In this document: piece after piece, positions 12,901 through 28,800 of the stretch | Numbering within the stretch: position 1 is the stretch's first letter | How the letters are laid out: every line of letters starts with the position of its first letter | Assembly (NCBI GenBank): GCA_034687125.1 | Contig: JAQGBZ010000031.1 | Span: 124,001 to 188,000 of the forward strand | Length of the DNA stretch: 64,000 nt | Direction: 5' to 3' | DNA from: Neelides folsomi | Lineage: Eukaryota; Arthropoda; Collembola; Neelipleona; Neelidae | Notes under the pieces: generated by a model | The model's input: the letters and a program-made list of their open reading frames with translations, nothing else | What the model was told of the DNA's origin: nothing | The model's database searches: none | Made by a program: the position numbers and the translations under genes

Positions 12901-13975
12901 AAATATTGATTTGCGAAAGAAAATGCGTAAAGAGTAGTTGGAACAATTGGAGCATTTTAATAACCCATGTCTCAATAAATGGCTATTGATTGCTATTCCT
13001 CTGTCCAATGTCCGAATGACTTTACTTTCTCTCTCATGTGCATTATGCTGGAATTCCTTCATAGCGATGTCGTTTGTTTAGCTAATCTTAATATACCTTA
13101 ATGATTATTAAGCGATAAGATAAGTACACGAATTTTAGGCGAAATAATAAAAATATTATGCATGAATATATCAAGAATTCTTGGAAAGCATGTTAAACTA
13201 ATTGCATCATATGTATTGTAAATGACGAAGTCGGCGAGTTAGTGTTATTCGAGAATTTTCATAAATATTTATTTATAGTAATAAATCGTGTTCAAACTAT
13301 GCTTAATTAAACAAGGCGTTTATTCGAATACTGGGCGAGATACATACATATTGTATTGCAGAGAAAGGAGTGATAACTAGATAAATAATCTAGTGATTCT
13401 TTTTTACTCCCAATCAATCTAATCGAACACCGAATAGGCCAATAAACACTGTCCAGGGTGTGTCCACTGTTCATTCTTATCACTTATCACCTGTTATTAC
13501 TAAATGAACCACGAGACATTATGTAGGTATGATATGATGACAAAAGGTAAACAAAAGGTTGAAAAGGCGTCCATTCATTCTTTTTTAATGCAAATAACAA
13601 TGCTTACTAATTTATTATGATTAATGCCAATTCCAATAATAGAAATTCATCTTCATGAAAGAAACATCCTATCCATCAAGTAAGAATATAAAATAGATGA
13701 AACTCGCGAGGAAGTCAATTTCCTCCGATTTGAACCAAATATCCTTTCATGAGTTTCAAGATAATATATCACAGAATACATTACAAAATTGGCTTTCAAT
13801 TAGTCATCAACTACTTGTTTGACGTTAAAAGTAATACTAATTGTAATATAATGATTTAATGATAATAATGAATCTAATATGGATCAAATAACTAGAGGTT
13901 ATAATAGGAATTATTTTAAGACAAACCTGATACAATAAGCGCCTCGTTGGGTCCAACAGTGTGAATGTTCCCCAT
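3961..13975 (-). CDS. Flo2: Flotillin-2 (reggie-1), 5' part only: exons 1-3
   Basis: SPFH/PHB-domain membrane-raft scaffold protein, partial at the 3' side. Exon 1 (13975-13927) encodes [17 protein letters not shown]. Exon 2 (5298-5204) has GGCCG, then [19 protein letters not shown]. Exon 3 (4162-3961) has [31 protein letters not shown] and [12 protein letters not shown]. Phases match: exon 1 ends in phase 1, exon 2 starts GT and ends in phase 0, exon 3 ends in phase 1. The MG start fits N-myristoylation and the CC pair is a likely palmitoylation site, as in the family. The remaining PHB and coiled-coil region (roughly 300 residues in relatives) is absent from the window and should lie left of base 1. 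Intron 1 is about 8.6 kb and contains the second GMC gene on the opposite strand. The first GMC gene would sit in intron 3. A promoter region is shared head-to-head with the AP endonuclease gene. Confidence 0.88.
4163..5203 (-). other. Flotillin-2 intron 2, nothing else recognised
   Basis: AT-rich intron with a GTGATC donor at its 5' side (5203) and a TTTTGCAG acceptor at 4163. Short frames inside have no recognisable domain. Confidence 0.7.
5299..9252 (-). other. Left part of flotillin-2 intron 1, before the nested GMC gene
   Basis: About 4 kb of AT-rich sequence without convincing coding frames. It contains a 3-copy 23-bp tandem repeat (6919-6987). A TTTCAG at 9210-9215 may be the acceptor of a 5' UTR intron of the GMC gene starting at 9253, so the GMC promoter may lie further upstream. 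Confidence 0.55.
6919..6987. repeat. Three-copy 23-bp tandem repeat
   Basis: Units at 6919-6941, 6942-6964 and 6965-6987 share the core TAGTGYTAAYYATT.GRTGCAA with a few substitutions. It lies in flotillin-2 intron 1. Confidence 0.85.
9253..12310 (+). CDS. GMC oxidoreductase 2 (glucose dehydrogenase-like flavoprotein), 10 exons
   Basis: Second FAD-dependent GMC oxidoreductase, clearly paralogous to the one at 270-3176 and on the same strand. Exons: 9253-9392, 9494-9708, 9802-9956, 10097-10324, 10557-10808, 10928-11084, 11241-11331, 11416-11618, 11758-11920, 12043-12310, giving 623 aa in one continuous frame. A hydrophobic N-terminus ([20 protein letters not shown]) suggests a signal or membrane anchor. 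The FAD motif is GAGSAGS, followed by [17 protein letters not shown] and LSGIGP. The C-terminal catalytic region is YHHSGT plus SGNTNAP; relatives usually have a Pro after the first His, here a second His. Intron 6 has a GC donor (AG|GCAAGT at 11085) and is required to keep the frame. The gene lies wholly inside intron 1 of antisense flotillin-2. The substrate is not predictable. Confidence 0.92.
12311..13926. other. GMC2 3' UTR and rest of flotillin-2 intron 1
   Basis: An AATAAA at 12492-12497 is the likely poly(A) signal of GMC2, about 180 bases after its stop. The rest is AT-rich intron of flotillin-2, ending at the exon-1 donor (GTTTGT, read on the minus strand from 13926). I see no other gene. 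Confidence 0.6.
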
Positions 13976-14933
13976 CGCAGTTATTTGAATTAATAATAAA
14001 ATAATATCAAAGTAATTGAACTATAAAATGGCTGATGACTGCTGGATGCTGGAAGAAAAGATCTGCGAACCTTGAAGCTCACAAGTATCACGAGTCTCAC
14101 TGTCGAATGCCAATCATTTAAAGGGTATAATTAATTTGGCAAACTAGCAAACAAGGAAAAACTTAAACCGGATGGATCCAAAGCTGATAAGATAATTAAT
14201 ATGGTTAATAGTCCCTAGCAAATATTTGCCAACGAGTAATCCTCGTCTGATGTCTGTATTATGATAATAATTAACTTGAAAAAGGGTTAAATGTCAATTA
14301 ATTGGAGGTTAGTAAAAGGGAGTTAATCTGAAGGTGATTTGAGTCGGAATGGAAAGCTCAACAACTCGGCGCCGCCTCTCCCTCTCACAAAAATTAAAGC
14401 TGGAACTGTTAAAAGCATGGGGCCAAAACACCCTCTCACTTTTGGCCATCTCCCCCAGGGAAAGTGGAAGGGACTTATGGAACAATGTAGAATTTGAAAA
14501 TTCCCTCAACCCTTCGTAGCTTCACATTTCCCGACCCGATTTTCTTTATTTGCGCTTTGATGTGCTTTCAATCTCGAGACATTTATTGTCTTTAAATTTA
14601 ATTGTCTTAATTGCCTTCCTTGGAAAAATTCGCAAAGCGAATTATTTTATAAACTACACATCACATCGCTCATCGATAAGAGTCAGGTATTTGTTCTTTG
14701 CATTGATATTATTACAACGAAACAACATTCATCATGTCAATAATTAAATTTTCGCCGGTTAGATGATAAATTATGCACAGTATAAATAAATAATGGTTAT
14801 TTCTATCAATTTTAATGTGTAGATAAGATTAATTGGGACATTTATTATTTAATGGATTAAATTCATAATAAATTGGGCTTATTGGATGTTTTCGATGTAT
14901 AGAATGATAATAGATTTTTTTTAATTAGTTAAA
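13976..14933. promoter_or_regulatory. Divergent intergenic region: flotillin-2 / AP endonuclease
   Basis: The two start codons face away from each other across 958 bases, so both promoters and 5' UTRs should lie here. No TATA box is clear at a fixed distance from either start. The middle (14.34-14.53 kb) is richer in GC than its flanks and may be the core. Confidence 0.5.
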
Positions 14934-16716
14934 ATGGGTCGATCTGGAAGAGGTGACGGAAACAGTGACACCGCGACGGCTTCACGTGCAACGAGGGAAA
15001 GAAATACAAAGTCTTATGTTGAAGAAGACTTTGATTCTGAAGAGGAGAAAGTGGAAAAGGTCGACGACGAAGACTTCAAGGAAGTCTCTGACCCTGAAAC
15101 TCCATCTGAGCAGGACTCCGACTCTGACTTTGAAGCCGAGTCATCTGGGTCTGAGTATGGGAAAAAGAAAAAGCCTGCTCCGAGGGTAGCGAAAAGAGGT
15201 CGAGGACGGCCTGTTGAGTCTGAGTCTGAGGAATCCTCTGGATCTGATCCCGAGTATGGTAAAAAGAAAAAGAGTGGAAAGGCTGGAAAGGGACGTGGGC
15301 GTCCGGCTGCTAAGAAAGCTGCAAGTCCAAAGCGGAAAAGCGGTCGAGTCCCGGCCAAGAAAAATGGACAAAGCAAGAGGAAAAAGGAATCGTCTGATGA
15401 AGATTCTTTTGAAGATGAAGCTCCACCACCCAAGAAGACGCCAAATGAGACCAACCTTTCAACCATCGAGTTCAAAACTGAGAAAAAGAGTTCAAATGGA
15501 GATGCAGCCAATTTCAAGATCATTTCATGGAATGTCGGAGGCATTAAGGCCTGCATTAAGGTGAAATTTAAAAAAATTAAATTATTATTTACTTTTATTA
15601 AACAATGTCAATATTATAATTTTAATACCTAATTCAGTAATTCTGTCAGTTACAATTTAATGTTAGTATTTAAATTAATTAAGAGATTCAATTGAAAGTA
15701 GGAGTAAAATTTTAATTATTTTAATTGCATTAATAAAAACAGAAAGGCTGCATGAGCTATTTGGAAGCTGAGGATGCTGACGTTGTTTGCCTTCAAGAAC
15801 TTCGAGCTGGAGATGCTCCTGATGAATTGGAGAAAAATGCAACTTATCCTCATTTCTCTTTCTTACCTGCTGAATCCAAAGGACATCACGGTGTCGCCGT
15901 TTTGTCCAAGGAAAAACCAATTTCAGTAGTTAACGGACTCCCTGAAGAAACTTCCGATGAGCCAAAAGATCTTGAATTAATCAAAGAAATCAACACTGAA
16001 GGGAGACTCATTACTGCAGAATTTGAGAAATTCTATATCATAAATGCCTGTAAGTTACAAAAATCCAAAAGGGGTTGCATACCTAAGTATATTACAATTA
16101 ATTAATTACGCAAATAATCGCAATTGATGAATTTTCAGATGTTCCCAATTCGGGTCGAGCGGTTAAAAGTGAAGGAAGGCCAAAGCCATATCCTCCCAAA
16201 GTGACTAACGGCATTCGCCCAGCTTTCGATGCGTTGTTCCGTAAATATTTGAAGGGTCTCAAGAAACCCATCATTCTCACTGGAGATCTCAACGTTGCTC
16301 ACAAAGAAATTGGTAACATGTTACAAATTATAAAACTTGAATACGGATTAAATAAAACAAGTCAAGTCATTGTTATTAAATAAATCTTATTATAATGTAT
16401 TAATTAAATTCCAGACTTGGCCAATCCTAAAACGAACACTTCCACTGCTGGATTCACTATCGAAGAACGCGAAGGGATGGACGCTCTTTTGACCGAAGTC
16501 GAGCTGTTCGACTCCTTCAGGGAACTTGCCGGTGATGAGAAGGGCGCTTACACCTTTTGGTCATATATGCACAACGCTCGTGAGAAGAACACTGGATGGA
16601 GATTGGATTATTTTCTTCTCTCCAAACCACTCAAGGATTCCCTCGTTGATCATCAAATCCGCAAAGATGTGTTTGGATCAGACCATTGCCCAATTGTACT
16701 CTTTATGGCAAATTAA
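14934..16716 (+). CDS. AP endonuclease (exonuclease III family, APE1/Rrp1-like) with AT-hook N-terminal extension
   Basis: Base-excision-repair enzyme that cuts DNA 5' to abasic sites. Exons: 14934-15560, 15743-16049, 16139-16312, 16415-16716, giving 469 aa. Residues 1 to about 190 form a low-complexity extension of Glu/Asp/Ser stretches and Lys runs, with two AT-hook-like cores (KRGRGRP and GKGRGRP), SEYGKKKK and PEYGKKKK repeats, and likely nuclear localisation signals. The EEP catalytic domain follows: SWNVGG (Asn about 200), CLQE (Glu about 228), AYVPNSGR, GDLNVAH (Asp about 361, Asn about 363) and GSDHCP (Asp about 459, His about 460), so every expected metal and catalytic residue is visible. 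Drosophila Rrp1 also has a long charged N-terminal region, which supports an arthropod origin. The segment after PNSGR is more divergent than usual. The gene converges with VCP. Confidence 0.93.
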
Positions 16717-17576
16717 TTATTCTATAAACTCACTCGTCTCATGCACATTACACATTTCCTTAAGTGTTGGTATAAAGATAAAGACTATTTACTATAATTT
16801 AATGACAGTTTGGCTTTTAGCTTGATAATACATTTTGATAAAACTTATACAATACTATAAAAATACTCAAACTTTTTACAAAAATGTCTTGTTTAATTAC
16901 TATTTATTTATTGGAGTCATTTGTCGTTAATTGACATCCTTCAATCCTTCATTCAGATAAACAACTATATATTTTAATAATCCATTAATTTTAATAGGCA
17001 GGGACGAATCTTATACAGATATTTTTCCAATGTTACATTTTTGATTACTAATGATTAGGAATTGTATCATTAGTCATTTCTGACTTGATTGTTTTTTTTT
17101 ACAACAACCAACACTTTATCGATAATAAATTGCTTAAAATTAAATTAGCGTGGAAGTAAAATACATAGTATGTAATTGTAATGTAAATGTAATAACAATT
17201 AATTTGAAATAAAATGAATAAAAATCAAATTAGTTTTGAGGCATTATAAACAAGCATAATTAAAATATGAAATACCCAAAGCATGTAATTTTAGATGAGA
17301 ATATAAAATTGATGAGATATTCCAAATACATGTTTATTTCCTCAATTCATATAACCTTGAGTAATGTACAGACTTTTAATGTGAAAGGAGTGACAAATCA
17401 TACGAGAATTTACTTTTTGAAATTAAGGAGAAAATATTCATAGATTTGGACACGGACAAGGGGAAAATTTCATTTTCTCCTCCTCCGACCCCAAAACCAT
17501 GAAGTAATTAATTAATTAAATAATAATGAATTCGCTTGTTGGGAAATATAAATATGAAATGTGAAGCAGGAGTTGT
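16717..17576. other. Convergent 3' region of AP endonuclease and VCP
   Basis: AT-rich 3' UTR and intergenic sequence. On the minus strand an AATAAA (plus-strand TTTATT at 17333-17338) lies about 240 bases past the VCP stop. No gene seen. Confidence 0.6.
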
Positions 17577-21875
<4,299 letters not shown>

Positions 21876-22814
21876 TTTGAAGGATGAAGTTGACCTTTCT
21901 CGTTCTCGTCCCTGTACTTGTTTTGTGTGGTGACCTGGCGAAGATAGGTTTTTGTTGAGGAAATTCGGAGCGTTGGATTGATCTTCACCTCGAATGTCTT
22001 TCTAATGGGGAATGCTCGCCTTCCTTTTCCAACTACTCTTTCTGCAACTCATGTTCCATCACAAGTTCCCTTGACTCCCCTTCAACGCTAGCAATTCATG
22101 GACTGCTTCTAATGGTACACCTCTGCTTCGACCAATGGAGGTGAATGAACCACGCACACAGAGCGCCAAAATGGAACTTACTTATGAAACAGCACTTTTT
22201 TATAATGCACCTTGCATATAGTCAATAGCGAGTCGAGTTTCAAAAGGCCAACGTTTGTTCAATGAATTGCCAATTTTTGCAAAAATTTTAGACTTATAAT
22301 ACCAGACATGCAACACTACAGTTTAAAATACAAGATGATAAAATGAGTCTTTATGAATTTGATACTATTTAGGATTATTAATTTTAAGTTACAATAATTT
22401 TTATCTTAATTAATTATTAACTTTAAATTATGTTTTATATAAAGTCGAGAATTTAATTAAGAATGTTATAACTTTTATTCAAATTGCAATTTGAAGGACG
22501 ATCGTTCTCCTCATTTCATGTCATAATGACCAATATTTTAACATGGGGAAAACGCTAAAAGAACATGTTTAACTTTATCTTTTAAATATTATGATTAAGA
22601 TGAACATTTTTGTTGAAACAAAAATTTTTGTTCCATTTCAACCAAGTTGTTTTCACTAGGAATCTGTGAGTAGTTGTATTCTCTCTTGACTTGAGATTCT
22701 TGAGATTATTCAAGAGTCAGAGAAATAAATAATCCTCTGTTTCAAATGAAATGAACATCATCAATACTTTTTAGATGTAAATTATTATTTCACATTTGGC
22801 ACTTTTGAAGTTTT
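21876..22814. other. VCP upstream region and RIC-3 3' flank
   Basis: The two genes are in tandem on the minus strand. The VCP promoter and 5' UTR should lie near 21.88-22.2 kb, which is less AT-rich. The rest is AT-rich 3' flank of RIC-3. No coding frame or RNA gene was recognised. Confidence 0.5.
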
Positions 22815-25800
22815 TCATTCCTCTTCTTCTCTTTCTTTGCTCATCTTTTCTTCTAGACCGTCGAGAACGGAAATGTCCGCTGCTGTGTCGCCCATATCAC
22901 CTTCAGCATCCGCTTTAAAATAATATAATTCATTACTTCAGCAATATTTATAACATATAAAATACATACTCAATATACATATGAATCTTTAATATGCTTA
23001 TTAATAATTTAATAACAATTGACCTGTTGAGTAATTAGTGTCATCATCAATCTCAGCCTCATCGTCTTCTTCTTCCTCGTCCTCCTCTAAATCTTCTTCC
23101 TCTTCCGATTCTTCATCTAGTCATATAGAAATTCATGAATTAGCCTTTCACAATATTTTTATTTTATAGTTTTATAACTTTTTGATATAAAGGTACAAGG
23201 TACAAACTTTCGAGGACTTCATATTCTTCAATATCAGGGATTATTTGAGTTGAGTCTGGACCTCTCTTTAAATTCTCATCCATTGCCTATAATAAATCAA
23301 TTAATATATAAAACTAGTTAATACTGATAAAGTTTTTATATGCATAAAAATTAGATTAGTTAATAGAATTTAATTAACATTGTTATTTACGGATTTTAAT
23401 GCCAAATCTAAAAACACTAAATCAATGCTTTGTAGTACATTGTTGGTTATTTAATTATTTTATTAACTCTTAACAGAATTGTTAATGTTGGATAAACTCG
23501 TTGTTCGTTAGTTCTATAGTCGTTAGTTCTCAATCAACATCAACACAAGAATTTGAGTGAAGACGTACAGTGGCAATTGCTTGAGTAACATTGTTTTCAT
23601 CCCTGCTTGTGAATTTTGGATCATCAAGTGAGAGTGAGGAAGCTTCTGTGTTTTCCCCAACATCCGTGTAAACGGAGAGTGTGACTTTTCCCGAAAGAAC
23701 CACCGGAACCACGTCGTCGTCCTCCTCCTCATCCGCATCATAATCAAGGGGTATTTCCTCGCATTGGGAGTTTGACACAACGTAATTTCCTGAGGCCAAA
23801 GACCCTTCAAGGAAGATGGACGGAACAGGTGGAGAAGGACTTTTTTCTTTCCTTTTACAAGTAGGACTCAAAGACGACCCGCGACCTTCGACCCATTTCC
23901 CACCGTCTGAGAGTGAGACAGTTTCTTCGAACCCAACAACTGAAAATTCCCTTCCTCCTTCCAATTTCCCCATTTCATGTTGAAGGTCTTTGAGCAAGGT
24001 GTTGGTGAGCTCTTCAGCATACATCAAATCTCTTTCCTTTACAATATCACTTTCAACCTCAATAACTTTCTAACTTTGATTTTGACTTATTTTAAAACTA
24101 TTAATTAAGTTATCGTCTTGATAAAGTAAGCAATGCGAAAAGTTAAAATTACCTTCATATCATCTTCGCAATGAGATTCATCTGGCGAAAGCGATTGATG
24201 TGGGAGTTGGATAGTTACAGCTTTCTTTTTCTTTTCATCCGTTTCCGGCTTTCGACATCTCAGTTCTGAGTCTGAGCTTTTCTTAAGAATGCTTGGCTGT
24301 TCTTTCAATTCTTCGTCCTAATTTCACATCATAAATCATTAAAATCTAAATTAAATCAGAAAGTGTCAGTGTCAACTTTGTGTGAGTTTAATAAATACAA
24401 TTGTAAAATACAATTTATTTATACAAGGTGGGGCATAAGTATCTTTCTTTTTTAAATATACGATCGTATAAAAAAGAAAGATACTTATGGCCCACCCTAT
24501 ATACTAATGCTAAAACTTTAATTAATGAATGGGTAGACGAATGTTATAACAAAAACTTAAAAAAAACAATCTATCAATATTCCATATTTATCCTTTTTCT
24601 TGAATCCCGTAAATCTCGTTTCTTTGTTTCAAAAACCATGTTTTTGTCATAAACTTGTTTAAAAAATTGGCTATTTTAATAATGTTTAGTAATCCTCTAT
24701 GTAATTGAATAATTAAAAATGTATTCATGTCGAGATGGACTTATGAATTAAATATATATCATGTTCTGCTAACCTCAAGAACAGGCTCTGAATCTTTCTC
24801 ATTGTTGTTCAAATTGGTTGCTTCGAGAGCCGTTATGACTCCTTTAATCGCCGATAAAACTAAACACCCAAAGTCATTCATTTCCACATTGAAAGGAAAG
24901 GAAGAATAAGCGTTAGTTCAAACTCGGTTAATGGAGCATATGGAGAGATTTATCAGCAACGATTTTTACATTAAACAGTAAAATTACAATATTTAATTAA
25001 CAATAATTAAATTATAAAATTACGATAAAATGCAAACAATAGGAAGAAAAAACTGCCTATAAATGCACACAAACAACAATGAGTTTTTAAAACTCAACAG
25101 TCTTTTTGACACAATGTCTCTGTCAAATAACTAACTAAATAACTAAAAGTACACAACTGGAAAACAATTGGTCAAATTGACTTGAGTAAATTGGTCCATA
25201 GTCCCTTAAGCCTTTCACCACTCTCACTCAAATTTTAATTAATTTCATCATGTGTTGGATCATATTTTGAACTTTTCTAGTATTTAACTAAATTATGAAG
25301 GGATAAAGGAGGTTTCTTGTTAACGACGTTGTTGTGTTTGTTGTCTTTGTGTTTGTTTGTCATTATGAAGGGTGTAGGTGGAGGATACCTTAAGAACCGG
25401 AGTTGGGTCTTGAAGGACTTTGGCCATGAACGTGGGAGAAAGGCGGTCGGAGACGCTCCCCATGTGCTTCACGATCCTCTCCATGGCGGCCTCCGTCTCC
25501 AACAACCTTTTCCTCAAGAGGTCAATCTCCACGTCTCCTACACCACAATTCCAAGTCACTCCTCCATCGCCTCATTGGACCACGGACCAACAAAGTTCAA
25601 AATCTTCAGGCGCACACATGCACAATCACAATATAAAAATGAACAAAAATCACAAATCAATATTATAATTCTACAAGCATGTTAAATGTAAAAAGCTACA
25701 TATAAATTAAGTACAAATAAAAAAGCTATTAATTTGCATACAAACAAAACATTCAATAAAAATATTTACTATAACTAATTAATTTAATTGGATATTTTAG

Positions 25801-28800
25801 CAATGAGGAAATACACATTAAATAATTAAATTATTAAGCAAACATAAAATTGAAAACTGTATTGTAGTATAGTATTTATGTATAAATAGTGTTTAATTAT
25901 ACAAATTAGACGATGGACACTTACGGGCATCACGATCTCTCGCTCCTGTTAGTCGCAGCATGCAATTTGATAAGAAAGGAATTAGTGATTTGTGAAAGAA
26001 AAGAAGAAAAGAAACGAACCATCGCTATTTTCATTATGGCCAGCTATTCCTACAATTTCTATTTCGTTTCCTAATTCGTTCGTGGAGATTTGTGGGATGA
26101 TTTCTTCAGGGGATTTAATGATGATTTGGATTGATTCTTCCGGGTCAACTTCAACCTTTACGCTTTCTTTCTCTACAACAATCGTCCTCGTCGGTTCAGC
26201 ATTGTCCTTCGATTTCACTTCGCTTTCGCAGAGAACTTTAAATTTTTCTTCGTTTTCCTTTTCAACTGGTTTTTCCTTTTCTATCGTTTTTTCGGTCTGT
26301 TTTGGTTTTTTGGCTGTGAGCTTTTCGTATTCGGCTTCAAAGTCCAAATCGGTGTCGGCTTCTGCTGTGACTAACTCTTCAAACATCCATTCGTCCTCGC
26401 TCTTTAAACGCTTCACTTCAGTTGGCTTAATTTCAAGGTTAGTAGAAATAGTTAAATTGGATTTGGCCATTGGTTCAATATCTATTGATTTCACTTTTGG
26501 TTCATTTTCAATTGATTTATCTTCTGGTTTCATTTCTTCCTCTTTTTGTTGCGCTTGGGTCAGCGAGATAGACGATGCTATGGATTGATCTTGAATTTGA
26601 TCTTCACAACTTTTCCCTTCATCTTCATCTTATGAATGTAATCAAACAGGCATTAATTTAGTCACAAATATTATTAACAATAACTTAGATATTGAATATT
26701 AAGAAAATTATATTGAATAATATTTTCACAATCAATATAAGTATAGTAGGATCCTATGTGTATTGTGGGGTGGTAAGGTGGTACTTAGTGTATAAGATGA
26801 GGGACTCTTGTAGAGTCACTCAATTAGGATTCACTCGGACTCACTCGTAGAGCTAGAGCTAGGTCGGTAAGATGGACTAGGTCCATGAATAAACCAGAGA
26901 GTTAAGACTAGCACGGACCATTATTGGCATTGGATCATCACGCTGCTGTGTAACTCACCGGCCAAGGCTATATGAGCCGAGCATTATGGGTCATACGGGA
27001 GGGGGAGCATTAACCACAATCTGGATCTAACCACAGTTTATGATGGAGTTCACAGGAGTTCACTAACATATAGGATCCTACTGTATTTGTATAAATGCCA
27101 AACATTAAATGCATTTATTTATATTTAATTAATTACAACTATGTATGTACCATATTAGAGTACAATGTGTATTATTAGAACATTCAACATATTTTTAAAA
27201 AAATTAACATTGTTAATTTGTTAATAAACTTAAGTTATGCCACAATATATAAAATAACTTTTAAGTAGTACTACAAAACTACTGGATTAACGGTATTAGT
27301 TACAAATAAACTTTATTATTTGACATATCTAAATTATAAATACAAACTTAAATTATCTAATTATTGTAATCCAAGCATCAAGTTACTTTTTAACTGTAAT
27401 TACATTAATGAGGTAAACCACACTTGAATCTTAACGAATGTGTTTGGGAAGGCAATTGAATTAGATGCAATGTTTGGCAAGAGTTGTTCAACTCCTTCGC
27501 TGAACTATCCTAATTTTGTTCACCTAGCTCAACCGATTTTGTTTTGAGTAATTTAAATGGTTAGAATTACCGATCCGCCGATTATCCGCACAAGGTCGTT
27601 TCTTATTTGCCCAAGTAGTATTCTGAGCCTTGGCTTCTTTTGATAGAATTTCTTGGTAAGCTCGTTGCGTGTAATAATCGTCGTGGGGTGAAATTGAAAT
27701 GAGCTTCCGATGTTCAGAATCACGGTGAAAGTCTTTGACCAACGGCACAGCACACGGACGCTTCTCATCTTCATCTTCGTTTTTTCGGAAAAGGATCTAG
27801 AATAAAATATTATTTAGCATTAATAAATGCATCATTGGATTAGCAGAATTCAGAATTACAATTAAAAATTTAAAAATCAACAATCATTAACTATACAAAT
27901 TAACTCTTTTATGTATTCCAATTAGTGTAAAAATAATTATTAAGCACCCGACTCATTAATACTGATGTCTTAAATTAAGTAATAATTATTGAAGCAGTCT
28001 AAGATGTTATAAGAAATATAAATGTGTATAAAAATATAATTAAAATGATAATGCGGAGTTTTGAATTCTTACATGAGATACCTTCATGATGGTGTAGACG
28101 AAGAAGATGACGATGCCGATGGTGTAGAGAGGCATGATGATGCCCATTGATCCAGAACCTTTGGCTGGTTGAGCCACGTGAGCTCCTCCTCCGATCGGAG
28201 GACGAACGCCGGGCATCGGTCCAGGCTATCAATCACCATTTAATTATTTCCATCCAAGTACTTTAGTGTGTCTAACTTTGTAACCTGTTTCAGAATAGAT
28301 TGCACTCACCCTTGCTTCTTTGTCGAGAGTTCTCTGTGGAGGAGGAGTGCTCGGGATGGCATTTCCCTTTTCGCGAAGGGCCGGGTGCATCTTGTCCGGT
28401 CGAAATTGGATAGGTCGCTCAGGTCTCATATGATCTAAAAAGGAATTTAATTTAATTTTTTCATATAACGTTAGTTTAAATTCACCACACTTTGTTAACA
28501 GAACACTCTTATTATTTGACAAGTTTGTGATTGAATGAATTGTGTTAAAATGTTATTGTTTTAATGTTGCAATCCACACGTCGATTATATTCACACGTCT
28601 TACTCGGATTTGCAATTGGGGCTTTGAAAGTTCTGAGGAGTCCAATGGGAGAGAAATCAAATTGAAAGTGAGTTTTGAAACATTGGGAAACATTGAATGT
28701 TCTGAGATGGGTGAGAGCCGCTTTGACTTCTTTTGAGATCCCGCTGGTGTCCTTGGTGAGGACGAGGATGTCGAAGCCGCAAGTGGCCAAGATTGCATTG

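Noticed and set aside
15014-15556. 180-codon minus-strand frame rich in Ser, Pro and Phe
   Set aside because: It is the antisense of AP endonuclease exon 1; its composition is the mirror of Lys/Glu/Asp/Ser codons and it has no domain.
25992-26588. 198-codon plus-strand Ser/Phe-rich frame
   Set aside because: Antisense of the Glu/Lys-rich RIC-3 exon 5; open only because of codon bias.
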